Assembly (NCBI RefSeq): GCF_000429605.1
Contig: NZ_AUCE01000011.1
Span: 248,001-312,000, forward strand
Source of the DNA: Azonexus hydrophilus DSM 23864
Lineage (GTDB): Bacteria; Pseudomonadota; Gammaproteobacteria; Burkholderiales; Rhodocyclaceae
DNA: 64,000 nt
Reading direction: 5' to 3'
Shown piece by piece: positions 46,700 to 55,024 of the stretch; the stretch's first letter is position 1, and every line of letters starts with the position of its first letter. The translations under genes were made by a program, and so were the position numbers. The notes beneath the pieces were generated by a model. That model was not told where the DNA came from. It did no database searches and saw only the letters and a list, made by a program, of their open reading frames with translations.

Positions 46700-47890
46700 G
46701 TGACGCCACTGCTGCTTTCCTCCTTCACTGCCACCACCGCCCTCGGCTGCGGCCTTGCCGCCACCCGGGCAGCACTGGCCAACGGCAGCAGCGGCCTGCA
46801 GCCCTGCCGTTTCGAAAGCGTGGACCTGCCGACCTGGATCGGCGAAGTGCCCGGGGTCGACGCCCAGGTGCTGCCGCCGGCGCTGGCCGCTTACGACTGC
46901 CGCAACAACCGGCTGACGCAGATGGGCCTGGAAGCCGATGGCTTCGCCGATCAGGTCCGTGCCGCCGTCGCCCGCTACGGCCCGGCACGGGTCGGCGTTT
47001 TCCTGGGCACCAGCACCGCCGGCATCCTGCAGACCGAACTCGCCTACCGCCGACGCGACCCCGACAGCGGCGCGCTGCCCGACGATTTCATCTACCGGAC
47101 CACGCACAACTCGTTTTCGCTGGCCGAATTCACCCGCGACTACTTCGGCCTCAGCGGCATGGCGATGGCCATTTCCACCGCCTGCTCGTCGAGCGCCAAG
47201 GTCTTTGCCGCTGCCGCCCGCCAACTGGCGCTGGGCAGCATCGACGCGGCCGTCGTCGGCGGCGTGGACAGCCTGTGCCTTACCACCCTGTACGGCTTCG
47301 CTTCCTTGCAACTGACCTCGACCCAGGCCTGCCGTCCCTACGATGCCGGCCGCGACGGCATCTCGATCGGCGAGGCTGCCGCCTTCGCCCTGCTCGAACG
47401 CGCCGAGCAGGCGCAACGCGGCGACATCCTGCTGCTCGGCACCGGTGAATCGAGCGATGCCTACCACATGTCGTCGCCACATCCCGAAGGCCTCGGCGCC
47501 CGCCTGGCAATGGAAGCAGCGCTGCGCTCGGCCGGCCTGAGCGGCGACGAGATCGACTACATCAACCTGCACGGCACGGCGACGCCGGCCAACGACGCCG
47601 CCGAGGGCAAGGCCGTGGCCGCCCTGTTCGGCCGGCGCGTTCCCGGCAGTTCGACCAAGGGCGCCACCGGCCACACGCTCGGCGCCGCCGGCGCGGTCGA
47701 ATCGGTGATCTGCGCGCTGGCCATCGGCGACAACCTGTTGCCGGGCAGTCCGGGAACGGAAAACCTCGATCCGGCAATTGCCATCGACTACCTGCTGCAG
47801 GCCCGCCCGGGCAAGGTCCGGCACGCGCTGTCCAATTCCTTCGGTTTCGGCGGCAGCAACTGCAGCCTGATTTTCGGAGCCGCCGCATGA
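46700..47890 (+). CDS. 3-oxoacyl-ACP synthase, second ketosynthase
   Basis: A 396-residue condensing enzyme with C162 (STACSSSA), H291 (NLHGTATPAND) and H325 (GATGHTLGAAG). Starts with GTG at 46700. It is followed with a four-base overlap by a chain-length-factor-like protein, suggesting a KS-CLF heterodimer that extends the polyene. Confidence 0.9.
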   Translation: MTPLLLSSFTATTALGCGLAATRAALANGSSGLQPCRFESVDLPTWIGEVPGVDAQVLPPALAAYDCRNNRLTQMGLEADGFADQVRAAVARYGPARVGVFLGTSTAGILQTELAYRRRDPDSGALPDDFIYRTTHNSFSLAEFTRDYFGLSGMAMAISTACSSSAKVFAAAARQLALGSIDAAVVGGVDSLCLTTLYGFASLQLTSTQACRPYDAGRDGISIGEAAAFALLERAEQAQRGDILLLGTGESSDAYHMSSPHPEGLGARLAMEAALRSAGLSGDEIDYINLHGTATPANDAAEGKAVAALFGRRVPGSSTKGATGHTLGAAGAVESVICALAIGDNLLPGSPGTENLDPAIAIDYLLQARPGKVRHALSNSFGFGGSNCSLIFGAAA

Positions 47891-48687
47891 ACCCGACCCT
47901 GAACGCCTGGATCGACGGCATCGGCTTCCTCGCCCCCGGCCTGCCCGATTGGCCGACCGCAAGCGCCGTGCTGCGTGGCGAACAGGCGCTGATCGCCGCC
48001 CCGTCGCTGTTGCCGGCACCGGCCATCCTGCCGCCGGCCGAGCGCCGCCGGGCCAGCCGGGTGGTCAAGCTGACCCTGGCCATCGGTCTCGAAGCCGCCG
48101 TCCATGCCGCCGCCGACGTGGCCACGCTGACCACGGTCTTTGCCGCCTCCGGCGCCGACGGCCACAACTGTCACGCGCTGTGCGAGCAACTGGCGACCGA
48201 CGACCGGCAGATCTCGCCGACCCGGTTCCACAATTCGGTGCACAACGCCGCCGCCGGCTACTGGGGCATCGCCACCCACGCGATGGCGCCGTGCCAGGTC
48301 ATCTGCGCCTACGACGCCAGTTTCGGCGCCGGCCTGCTCGACGCCCTCGGCCAGTTGCTGGTCGACGGCCAGCCGGTGCTGCTGATCGCCTACGACAGTG
48401 AGTACCCGGCACCGCTGCACGCCAAGCGCGACACGCCGGATTGCGGCGGGGTGGCGCTGTTGCTCAGCCCACAGCAGAGTGAGCGCTCGCTGAGCAGGAT
48501 CACCGTCAGCCCGACCGACGAACCCGCCGAACACCTCGCCGACGCTGCGCTGGAAAGCCTGCGCACCAGCATTCCCGCCCTGCGTTCACTGCCCATGCTG
48601 CAGGCGCTGGCGCGCGGCGAAGGCGGCCGCGTCTGCCTCGACTACCTGGCGCCGATGCAGCTCGCGGTCGAAGTCCAGCCATGCTAG
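47887..48687 (+). CDS. Chain-length-factor-like ketosynthase homologue
   Basis: A 266-residue protein similar to the N-terminal part of ketosynthases (pfam Ketoacyl-synt_2 type). RFHNSVHNAAAGYWGIATH and CAYDASFGAGLLDAL are recognisable, but no active-site CSS motif or C-terminal KS half is present. It is therefore probably non-catalytic and pairs with the KS upstream to set chain length. Overlaps the next gene by 7 bases. Confidence 0.85.
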   Translation: MNPTLNAWIDGIGFLAPGLPDWPTASAVLRGEQALIAAPSLLPAPAILPPAERRRASRVVKLTLAIGLEAAVHAAADVATLTTVFAASGADGHNCHALCEQLATDDRQISPTRFHNSVHNAAAGYWGIATHAMAPCQVICAYDASFGAGLLDALGQLLVDGQPVLLIAYDSEYPAPLHAKRDTPDCGGVALLLSPQQSERSLSRITVSPTDEPAEHLADAALESLRTSIPALRSLPMLQALARGEGGRVCLDYLAPMQLAVEVQPC

Positions 48688-49133
48688 ACCGCGCCTGGAT
48701 CGCCGCGCACATTCCGCATCAGGGCAGCATGTGCCTGCTCGACGCGGTGACCGACTGGTCGCCCGGCGAAATCCGCTGCCGGGCCAGCAGCCACCGTGCC
48801 GCCGATAATCCCCTGCGCGCCGATGAGCGGCTCGGTTCCGCTGCCGGCATCGAGTACGCCGCCCAGGCGATGGCCGTCCATGGCGCCTTGCTGGCTGGCG
48901 CCGACGACACGCCGCGCCAGGGTTATCTGACCAGCGTGCGCGGCGTGCACCTGCATGTCGCCCGGCTCGACGACCTGCCGGACGATCTCGACATCCACGC
49001 CGAGCGCCTGTCCGGCGACGGCAACACCATCCTCTACCAGTTCGCCGTCGCCCATCGCGGGCAAGCCCTGCTCGCCGGGCGCGCCGCGGTGATCCTCGAC
49101 GCCGGCCGTCTGGCCACGGAGTCAGCCCCATGA
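48681..49133 (+). CDS. Hotdog-fold 3-hydroxyacyl-ACP dehydratase (ApeP-like)
   Basis: A 150-residue hotdog protein with likely catalytic H13 (IPHQGSMCLLD) and E58 (AAGIEYAAQAMAVHG). It resembles the larger dehydratase of aryl polyene clusters. It probably cooperates with the smaller dehydratase at 39525. Confidence 0.87.
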   Translation: MLDRAWIAAHIPHQGSMCLLDAVTDWSPGEIRCRASSHRAADNPLRADERLGSAAGIEYAAQAMAVHGALLAGADDTPRQGYLTSVRGVHLHVARLDDLPDDLDIHAERLSGDGNTILYQFAVAHRGQALLAGRAAVILDAGRLATESAP

Positions 49134-49849
49134 AACGCGCCCTCGTCACTGGCGGCAGCGGCGGCATCGGCGCCGCCATCTGCCGTCGCCTGGCCGCCGA
49201 CGGCCACCACGTCATCGTCCACGCCAACCGCCACGTCGACCGCGCCGAAACCCTGGTCGCCGAGATCGTCGCTGCTGGCGGCAGCGCCGAAGCGATCGCC
49301 TTCGACGTCAGCGAACGCGCTGCCAGCGCCGCTGCCATTGAGCGCCTGCTCGAAGCCGGCAGCATCCAGATCCTGGTCAACAACGCCGGCATCCACGCCG
49401 ATGCAGTCTTTCCCGGGATGAGCGGCGAGCAGTGGCAAAGCGTGCTCGACGTCTCGCTCAACGGCTTTTTCAACGTCACCCAGCCGCTCAGCCTGCCGAT
49501 GATCCGCACCCGCTGGGGCCGCATCATCAACATCACCTCGGTCGCCGGGCTGGCCGGCAATCGCGGCCAGGTCAATTACTCGGCGGCCAAGGGCGCGCTA
49601 CACGCGGCGACCAAGTCGCTGGCGCTTGAAGTCGCCAGCCGAGGCATCACGGTCAATGCCGTGGCGCCGGGGATCATCGATACCGACATGAGTGCCGGTG
49701 CCTTCGACGCCGAGGCCGTGCGCAAGCTGGTGCCCATGCAACGCGCCGGCCGGCCGGATGAGGTCGCCGAACTGGTCGCCTTCCTCGCTTCCGACAAGGC
49801 GGCCTACATTTCGGGCCAGATCATTTCGATCAACGGCGCCATGCTCTGA
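49130..49849 (+). CDS. 3-oxoacyl-ACP reductase (FabG-like SDR)
   Basis: A 239-residue short-chain dehydrogenase. NADPH loop VTGGSGGIGAAI (residues 5-16), NNAGI near 84, catalytic Y-x3-K in VNYSAAKGAL near 149. It reduces the beta-keto group during polyene extension. It overlaps the dehydratase gene by four bases. Confidence 0.92.
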   Translation: MKRALVTGGSGGIGAAICRRLAADGHHVIVHANRHVDRAETLVAEIVAAGGSAEAIAFDVSERAASAAAIERLLEAGSIQILVNNAGIHADAVFPGMSGEQWQSVLDVSLNGFFNVTQPLSLPMIRTRWGRIINITSVAGLAGNRGQVNYSAAKGALHAATKSLALEVASRGITVNAVAPGIIDTDMSAGAFDAEAVRKLVPMQRAGRPDEVAELVAFLASDKAAYISGQIISINGAML

Positions 49850-49856
49850 GGCGGCG

Positions 49857-50543
49857 ATGCGCTTTTCCCGGGTCTTCCTGAACCGCGTCCAGGCTCGCCC
49901 GACCGATGCCGACACGGTCGTCGTCATCGACGTGTTGCGCTCCTTCACCACTGCCGCCGTCGCGCTGGCGCGCGGGGCCAGCGCCATCTACCCGGTCGAG
50001 AACGTCAGCAGCGCTGCCGGCCTGGCCGGACAGATGGAAAATGCCCTGTCGGTCGGCGCCGTCGGCGGTGGCGATCCGGTACCCGGTTTCGATTTCGGCA
50101 ATTCGCCGGCGCAACTGGCCGGCCTAGACCTGAGCGGCCGCAATCTGGTCATGAGCACCGCCGCCGGCGTGCGCGGCCTGCAGCGCTTTCACCATGCCCG
50201 CCGTTTGTACGCCTGCGCGCTGGTCTGTGCCCGCACCACAGCCGCGGCAATCCGCGCCGACAAGCCGGACGAGGTCTGCTTCGTGATCACCGGCGAATGG
50301 GTGGATCGTGACGGCGACGAGGACATCGCCTGCGCCGATTACCTGGAAGCGCTGCTGCTCGGCGAACAGCCTGCTGCCGAGCATTACGCACAGCGGGTTC
50401 GCGATTCCGATTTCGGCCGCCGCTTCAGCACCGGCACCTGGCCCAACCTGCCAGCGGCCGATCTCGACCTGTGCGCGCAAGTCGATCTTTTCGACTTCGC
50501 CATGCCGGTGCAACGCGAGAACGGCCGGCTGGTGATCCGCTAG
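49857..50543 (+). CDS. 2-phosphosulfolactate phosphatase-like protein (ComB family)
   Basis: A 228-residue protein of the ComB family, whose archaeal member dephosphorylates 2-phosphosulfolactate in coenzyme M synthesis. VVVIDVLRSFTTAAVALARGA, FGNSPAQL and the STAAGVRGLQ region match the fold. No sulfolactate genes (comA, comC) are nearby, so the substrate in this organism is open. It follows the ketoreductase by 7 bases as the last gene of the plus-strand operon and overlaps the convergent antiporter gene by four bases. Confidence 0.8.
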   Translation: MRFSRVFLNRVQARPTDADTVVVIDVLRSFTTAAVALARGASAIYPVENVSSAAGLAGQMENALSVGAVGGGDPVPGFDFGNSPAQLAGLDLSGRNLVMSTAAGVRGLQRFHHARRLYACALVCARTTAAAIRADKPDEVCFVITGEWVDRDGDEDIACADYLEALLLGEQPAAEHYAQRVRDSDFGRRFSTGTWPNLPAADLDLCAQVDLFDFAMPVQRENGRLVIR

Positions 50544-51739
50544 GCCGAGCGCCCGATCAGTTCGCGCAGGCGCGCCAGCTTGGGCGCCACCATCGGCACC
50601 GTCAGCATGGTGCTGGCCACCGCCATCAGCAGCAGGGCGGTGAAAGCACCACTGCTGATGATCTCGCGGTCGAGCAGGATGTTGGCGAAGATGATCATGA
50701 TCAGCGCCTTGGTCTGCAGCAGCCAGCCGATGATGCTGGCTTCGCCGGGGGCCCAGCCGAGCACGCGGCCGGCGATGCGCACACCGATCAGCTTGCCGGC
50801 AACCGACGCGACGAGCAGCAGGCCGGCTGCGAAGAACACCGCTTCGCCGCCCATCGTCCAGGTCGTGCGCAGGCCGGTGGACAGGAAGAAAACAGGCATC
50901 ACCACGAGCAGGACATGATGGCGCAACTGGTCCATCTTCTCCTGGTCGAACCACTCGGCTTCCATCACCGCGCCGGCCAGGAAAGCACCGACCATGAAGT
51001 GCAGGCCGGCCCAGTCGGCGCCGAAACCGCAGGCCGCCAGCCAGATCAGCGCCACGTACCAGCGGTCGCCTTCGCTCAGGCGGGCCATCAGCTTGCGGAA
51101 CAGCCAGGCGATCAAGGCGAACGCCAGCAGGAAGAACAACTGCCGGCCGACCCGGGTCCAGTCCATCAGGATCAGCGCCAGCACGCCCCAGATGGCGATG
51201 TCGTCGAGGCTGGCGTAACGCAGGATGCGCTGGCCGATGGGCTGACGCAGCACGGCCAGCTTTTCCATGAACAGGATCAGAATCGGCAGGGCCGTCACCG
51301 CGCAGGCCATGCCGACGCCGAGGACGAATTGCCAGGACTGGCCCTGGCTACCCAACCAGCCGTCGCTGAGCAACATCACACCGGCGGCGGCAGCGCCGAA
51401 CAACAGCGGCGTACCCAGCGCCAACCCGGCGGTGATGCCGCTTTCCCGGCGATGCTGCCAGGCCTGCTTGAGGTCGAGTTCGACCCCGGCGATCATGACG
51501 AAGATCATCACTGCCCACCAGGCAATGCCATTGAGCGACTGGATGACACCGGGCGTGAACACGAAACTGTAGTAGTCGGGGAAAGCCTGGCCGAGCACCC
51601 CGGGGCCGAGCAGGATGCCGGTCAGTATCTGGACGACCACCAGCGGCGCGTAATACTCGGTACGGCCAAGACGCCAGATCAGCCAGGGCAGCGCGAAGAT
51701 CAGCATCATCGCGATCAGGAAAAGCTCGGTGGTATTCAC
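50540..51739 (-). CDS. Cation:proton antiporter (CPA2/Kef-like)
   Basis: A 399-residue membrane protein with about 12 segments. VVVQILTGILLGPGVLG near residue 35, SLDDIAIWGVLAL near 180 and GAFLAGAVME near 250 are antiporter motifs; no RCK domain is attached. Start is the GTG at 51739 (VNTTELFLIAMM), overlapping the methyltransferase stop (GTGA). It ends the minus-strand operon, and its link to pigment production is unknown. Confidence 0.85.
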   Translation of the reverse strand: MNTTELFLIAMMLIFALPWLIWRLGRTEYYAPLVVVQILTGILLGPGVLGQAFPDYYSFVFTPGVIQSLNGIAWWAVMIFVMIAGVELDLKQAWQHRRESGITAGLALGTPLLFGAAAAGVMLLSDGWLGSQGQSWQFVLGVGMACAVTALPILILFMEKLAVLRQPIGQRILRYASLDDIAIWGVLALILMDWTRVGRQLFFLLAFALIAWLFRKLMARLSEGDRWYVALIWLAACGFGADWAGLHFMVGAFLAGAVMEAEWFDQEKMDQLRHHVLLVVMPVFFLSTGLRTTWTMGGEAVFFAAGLLLVASVAGKLIGVRIAGRVLGWAPGEASIIGWLLQTKALIMIIFANILLDREIISSGAFTALLLMAVASTMLTVPMVAPKLARLRELIGRSA

Positions 51740-52482
51740 GGTTTGCGACCGACGTACTCGCGGAAGACGCCAAAGGTCACCGCGCAATCGACATCGACGA
51801 AACCGGCGCGGCGCATGGCTGCGAGGATGGTTGCCGGATCGATGGCCGCCTCGATGGTGTCACCGTAGTAGGCCCACAGGCGGCGGACATCGGCATGACG
51901 ACCGGACAGCCGGGCGAGCAGCGGCACCACGCCGCCGATGTAGGCGCGCAGCGCGAGGCGGCCGAAACGTCCGGCCGGGCGGCTGATTTCCATGATGCAG
52001 GCGCGGCCACCCGGACGCAGCACACGGAAGTATTCGGCAAAGGCCGCATCCATGTCGCCGACGTGACGCAGGGCATAACCCATGGAGACGAAATCGACAC
52101 AGGCTTCGGGCAAGGGAATCGACTCGGCGTAGGCCACCAGGGTTTCCACAGCCAGCTTCTTCTGCAGTTCGGCGAGCATGCCCGGCGACGGATCGAGCGC
52201 CACCACCCGGCCGCCGGGCCCGACCAGCGCCTGTGCCTCGGCCGTGACCAGGCCGGTGCCGGCGGCGACGTCGAGCACTTCCATGCCGGTCTTTACGCCG
52301 CAGCGGCGCAGGACCTCGCGGCGGTACCAGCTGCCGCTGCCCAGCGCGGTGATGCGTTCGGCGTTGTCGTAACCCGGTGCCGCCTCGTTGAACATGTCGC
52401 GGGTCACTGCACGACGTTCTTCCTCCCCGGCAAAGTAGGTGTCGAGGCGGCGGTCATCCTTGAGGGCGGAGTTCTTGGGCAT
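51736..52482 (-). CDS. UbiE-like class I methyltransferase
   Basis: A 248-residue methyltransferase similar to UbiE/COQ5. VRRDMF-like N-terminus (TRDMFNEAAPGYDNAERITALGSG), SAM loop VLDVAAGTGLVTAEA near residue 70 and YALRHVGDMDAAFAEYFRVLRPGG. Its place in the pigment operon suggests it modifies the aryl group or a lipid; it may not be the ubiquinone enzyme. Confidence 0.82.
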   Translation of the reverse strand: MPKNSALKDDRRLDTYFAGEEERRAVTRDMFNEAAPGYDNAERITALGSGSWYRREVLRRCGVKTGMEVLDVAAGTGLVTAEAQALVGPGGRVVALDPSPGMLAELQKKLAVETLVAYAESIPLPEACVDFVSMGYALRHVGDMDAAFAEYFRVLRPGGRACIMEISRPAGRFGRLALRAYIGGVVPLLARLSGRHADVRRLWAYYGDTIEAAIDPATILAAMRRAGFVDVDCAVTFGVFREYVGRKP

Positions 52483-52492
52483 GGTCTTGTAT

Positions 52493-53260
52493 TCAGCGAG
52501 TATTCAAACGACGCCAGGCCAGAGCCGGCAGGCGCCACAAAAAACCGAGGAAGAGACGGCTGTGCATCCAGGTCAGCAGCACGTTGTCGCGCAGGTAACG
52601 GAAATGCGAGACACCGCCTTCGTCGGCACGGAAGTAACGGACCGGCGCATCCAGGTTGCGCGGAACGACACCGGCCCAGCACAGGCGGACCACCGCCTCG
52701 GGATCGAAATCGAAACGGCGCATCCAGCGGTTGGCGCGCATGACACGGATCAGCGGCTGCACCGGATAGACGCGGAAACCGTAGAGCGAGTCACCGATGC
52801 CCATCCACAAGGTTTCCAGATTGGCCCACCCGTTCGACACCTTGCGCCCGTTGACCCGCAGTGCCGGCGCGTCGGCGTCGAACACCGGCCGGCCGAGCAC
52901 CATCGCCGCCGGCTCGGCCTGCGATGCGGCCATGAAATCGGGGATCAGCGCCGCCGGATGCTGGCCGTCGGAATCCATGGTCAAGGCGTGGGTGTAGCCC
53001 TCGGCCGCGGCCAGCGTGATGCCTTCGAGCACCGCCGCGCCCTTGCCGCGGTTTTCCGGCAGGACGATCACGCGCAGGCCAGGATCGTCCGCCGCCAGCG
53101 CCTGCAGACGTTCGGCCGAACCGTCGGTACTGCCATCCACCACGACCCAAACCGGCGTCCATTGGGCGCGGGCGGCACGCACCGTATCGACCACGGTGGG
53201 GCCGGGGTTGTAACTCGGGATCAGGACGAGGTGGCTGGTCGAGGGGCTGGGCATGGGCAT
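52493..53260 (-). CDS. Family 2 glycosyltransferase
   Basis: A 255-residue GT-A glycosyltransferase: LVLIPSYNPGPTVVDTV, WVVVDGSTDGSAERL, ENRGKGAAVLEG and the DxD-type MDSDGQHPA. It probably transfers a sugar to the lipid or glycerol head of the pigment. It directly abuts the acyltransferase gene upstream. Confidence 0.88.
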   Translation of the reverse strand: MPMPSPSTSHLVLIPSYNPGPTVVDTVRAARAQWTPVWVVVDGSTDGSAERLQALAADDPGLRVIVLPENRGKGAAVLEGITLAAAEGYTHALTMDSDGQHPAALIPDFMAASQAEPAAMVLGRPVFDADAPALRVNGRKVSNGWANLETLWMGIGDSLYGFRVYPVQPLIRVMRANRWMRRFDFDPEAVVRLCWAGVVPRNLDAPVRYFRADEGGVSHFRYLRDNVLLTWMHSRLFLGFLWRLPALAWRRLNTR

Positions 53261-54031
53261 TCAGGCACTGGGTTGCGGAGACGGCGATGCGGCCAGCGCC
53301 TGGCGCAACGAGGCTTCGAGTTCGCCGGTGAAGGCGGTGACGCTGCCCGGCGGCGCAAAGCGCTGGCCAAGGCGGATACGGCAATGCAGCGGTAACTGCG
53401 GCCGGCGGAACAACGGCCAGGCTTTGCCGAGATAGGGCGTGGAAAATTCGATCAGCAGCGCCTGCACCGGCACCCCGGCACGCTGGGCGATCAATCCGGC
53501 GGTCGGCATGCAGGAATCGAGCGGAAAAGCCAAGGTGCGGCTGCCTTCGGGAAAAATCACCAACTGGGCGCCGGCCTGCAGTTCCTCGCGGGCATCGATG
53601 ATCATCTTGAGCGGCGCATCGTTGCGGATGTAGCGCGCCAGCCGCGCAGCGGCACCGAACAGGATGTTGTCGAGCAAGGCCGCCTTCATCACGCAGACGG
53701 CGTTCGGCAGGCGCGACAGGATCATCACCGCATCGAGCAGGGAAGGGTGGTTGGCAACCACGATCAGCGGACCGGCATCGCGCAGTTGATCGAGTTCGCG
53801 CAGGTCGAACCGACAGGCGCACACCGATTCAAGGAAAGTGAGATAGACGCGAAAACCGTTGCGGATGGCAAAGCGCCCCAGGCGCTGCCCAAAACGGCGC
53901 GGCAACAGCGGCAGCAGCAACAGGGCAAAGGGCAGCCAGAGCAGGCAGATCAGGGCCAGGGCGCCCAACCCCAGCAACATGGCCAGGAATTCATAGGTCC
54001 GCCAGAGCAGGCCCGGACGCGTGCCGCTCAT
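53261..54031 (-). CDS. 1-acyl-sn-glycerol-3-phosphate acyltransferase-like protein
   Basis: A 256-residue PlsC-family acyltransferase with an N-terminal membrane segment. The HX4D motif is in VANHPSLLDAVMIL (near residue 94), FPEGSRT near 160. It may attach the polyene or a fatty acid to the lipid anchor. Overlaps the chorismatase gene by four bases. Confidence 0.85.
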   Translation of the reverse strand: MSGTRPGLLWRTYEFLAMLLGLGALALICLLWLPFALLLLPLLPRRFGQRLGRFAIRNGFRVYLTFLESVCACRFDLRELDQLRDAGPLIVVANHPSLLDAVMILSRLPNAVCVMKAALLDNILFGAAARLARYIRNDAPLKMIIDAREELQAGAQLVIFPEGSRTLAFPLDSCMPTAGLIAQRAGVPVQALLIEFSTPYLGKAWPLFRRPQLPLHCRIRLGQRFAPPGSVTAFTGELEASLRQALAASPSPQPSA

Positions 54032-55023
54032 CGGGCCGCCATCGCCATGGCCTCGATCTCGACCAGCAGATCGGCGCGGCAGACATCGGCGACGACCGGA
54101 CAGACCTCGACCGGCCCGAGCATTTCCTCGATCACCGCAGCCACGGTCGGCCAGTCATCGGCATGGCGCAGGTAGGCGCGGCACAGCAATTGATCGGGCC
54201 GGAAACCGGCCTGCTGCGACTGGCGATTGGCTTCGCCGAGGACCGCCAGGATGTTGGTCAGCGTTTCCCGCGTCTGCGCGGCCACATCGTCGACATGCAT
54301 GCTGCGATGGCCGACGATGCTGGCCGTGCCGGAAATGAACAGGATTTCCTGGCCCGGCGGATAAGCCAGCACCGCTCGCGAGAAGGTCGGGCTGCGCGGG
54401 CCGTAATCGGTGGGGTAATGGTAGGCACTGACCTGGCGCGGGTTTTCCACCGCCACCGCCGGCAGCTTGCCGGCCAGGAAGGCGATCGACAGCGGACCAT
54501 CGCGCAGGCCGAGGGCACAGGCCGCCGGCACGTTGCCGGTGGCCCCGCGGTGGCAGGCGAGGAAGGCGTCCTGGCGGCCCAGGTTGAACTGACGGTAACG
54601 CTCCAGCCCGTGGCTTTCCTCGTTGATCGCGGCGAGGTAGTTCCAGACCCGCCACAACTCGGGCAAGCCCTGCGCATCGAGCAGGCGGAAGATGCGCCGG
54701 TAGGCCGTCTCGCTGGCTGCCTGCAGGGGCGTCCGCGCATCGCCGGCAAAATCGGCCTCGTCCAGTTCGATGACGCCGTACAGGACATCACCGGTGCGTC
54801 GCCAGGCGATGCCTTCGTCAACGCCCTGCTGGCAGTCCACCGGACTCAGCCAGAGTTCGCGCAGCGCCGTCGGTGCAACGCCGGGCAGGGCGGCTGCAAT
54901 ACCCTGTTCCGGCCAGTCGGCCGCCGGCAGACCGGCCCCCAGGCGGGCGCCACCGAGGATGCGCGCGGTTTCACGTGGAACGCCAGCATCGTCGGCGGTC
55001 GTCAGGAATACCAGGCCCGCCAC
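54028..55023 (-). CDS. XanB2-type chorismatase (hydroxybenzoate synthase)
   Basis: A 331-residue protein of the chorismatase family (FkbO/Hyg5/XanB2). In Xanthomonas, XanB2 turns chorismate into 3- and 4-hydroxybenzoate, the former used for xanthomonadin. The length fits. WRVWNYLAAINEESHGLERYRQFN, VENPRQVSAYHYP and the C-terminal VCRADLLVEIE are the visible family features. Start is GTG at 55023, one base after the halogenase stop. It supplies the aryl starter unit of this cluster. Confidence 0.88.
   Translation of the reverse strand: MAGLVFLTTADDAGVPRETARILGGARLGAGLPAADWPEQGIAAALPGVAPTALRELWLSPVDCQQGVDEGIAWRRTGDVLYGVIELDEADFAGDARTPLQAASETAYRRIFRLLDAQGLPELWRVWNYLAAINEESHGLERYRQFNLGRQDAFLACHRGATGNVPAACALGLRDGPLSIAFLAGKLPAVAVENPRQVSAYHYPTDYGPRSPTFSRAVLAYPPGQEILFISGTASIVGHRSMHVDDVAAQTRETLTNILAVLGEANRQSQQAGFRPDQLLCRAYLRHADDWPTVAAVIEEMLGPVEVCPVVADVCRADLLVEIEAMAMAAR
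54968..54981. other. parS-like ParB binding site 5
   Basis: GTTTCACGTGGAAC matches GTTYCACGTGRAAC, inside the first codons of the chorismatase gene. It is the site nearest to mnmE-yidC in this window. Confidence 0.65.
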
Positions 55024-55024
55024 G

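Noticed and set aside
35749..50543. Ordinary fatty-acid synthesis cluster
   Set aside because: Presence of MMPL, LolA, CLF-like protein, COG4648 protein, acyl-activating enzyme and, opposite, chorismatase and halogenase fits aryl polyene synthesis instead.
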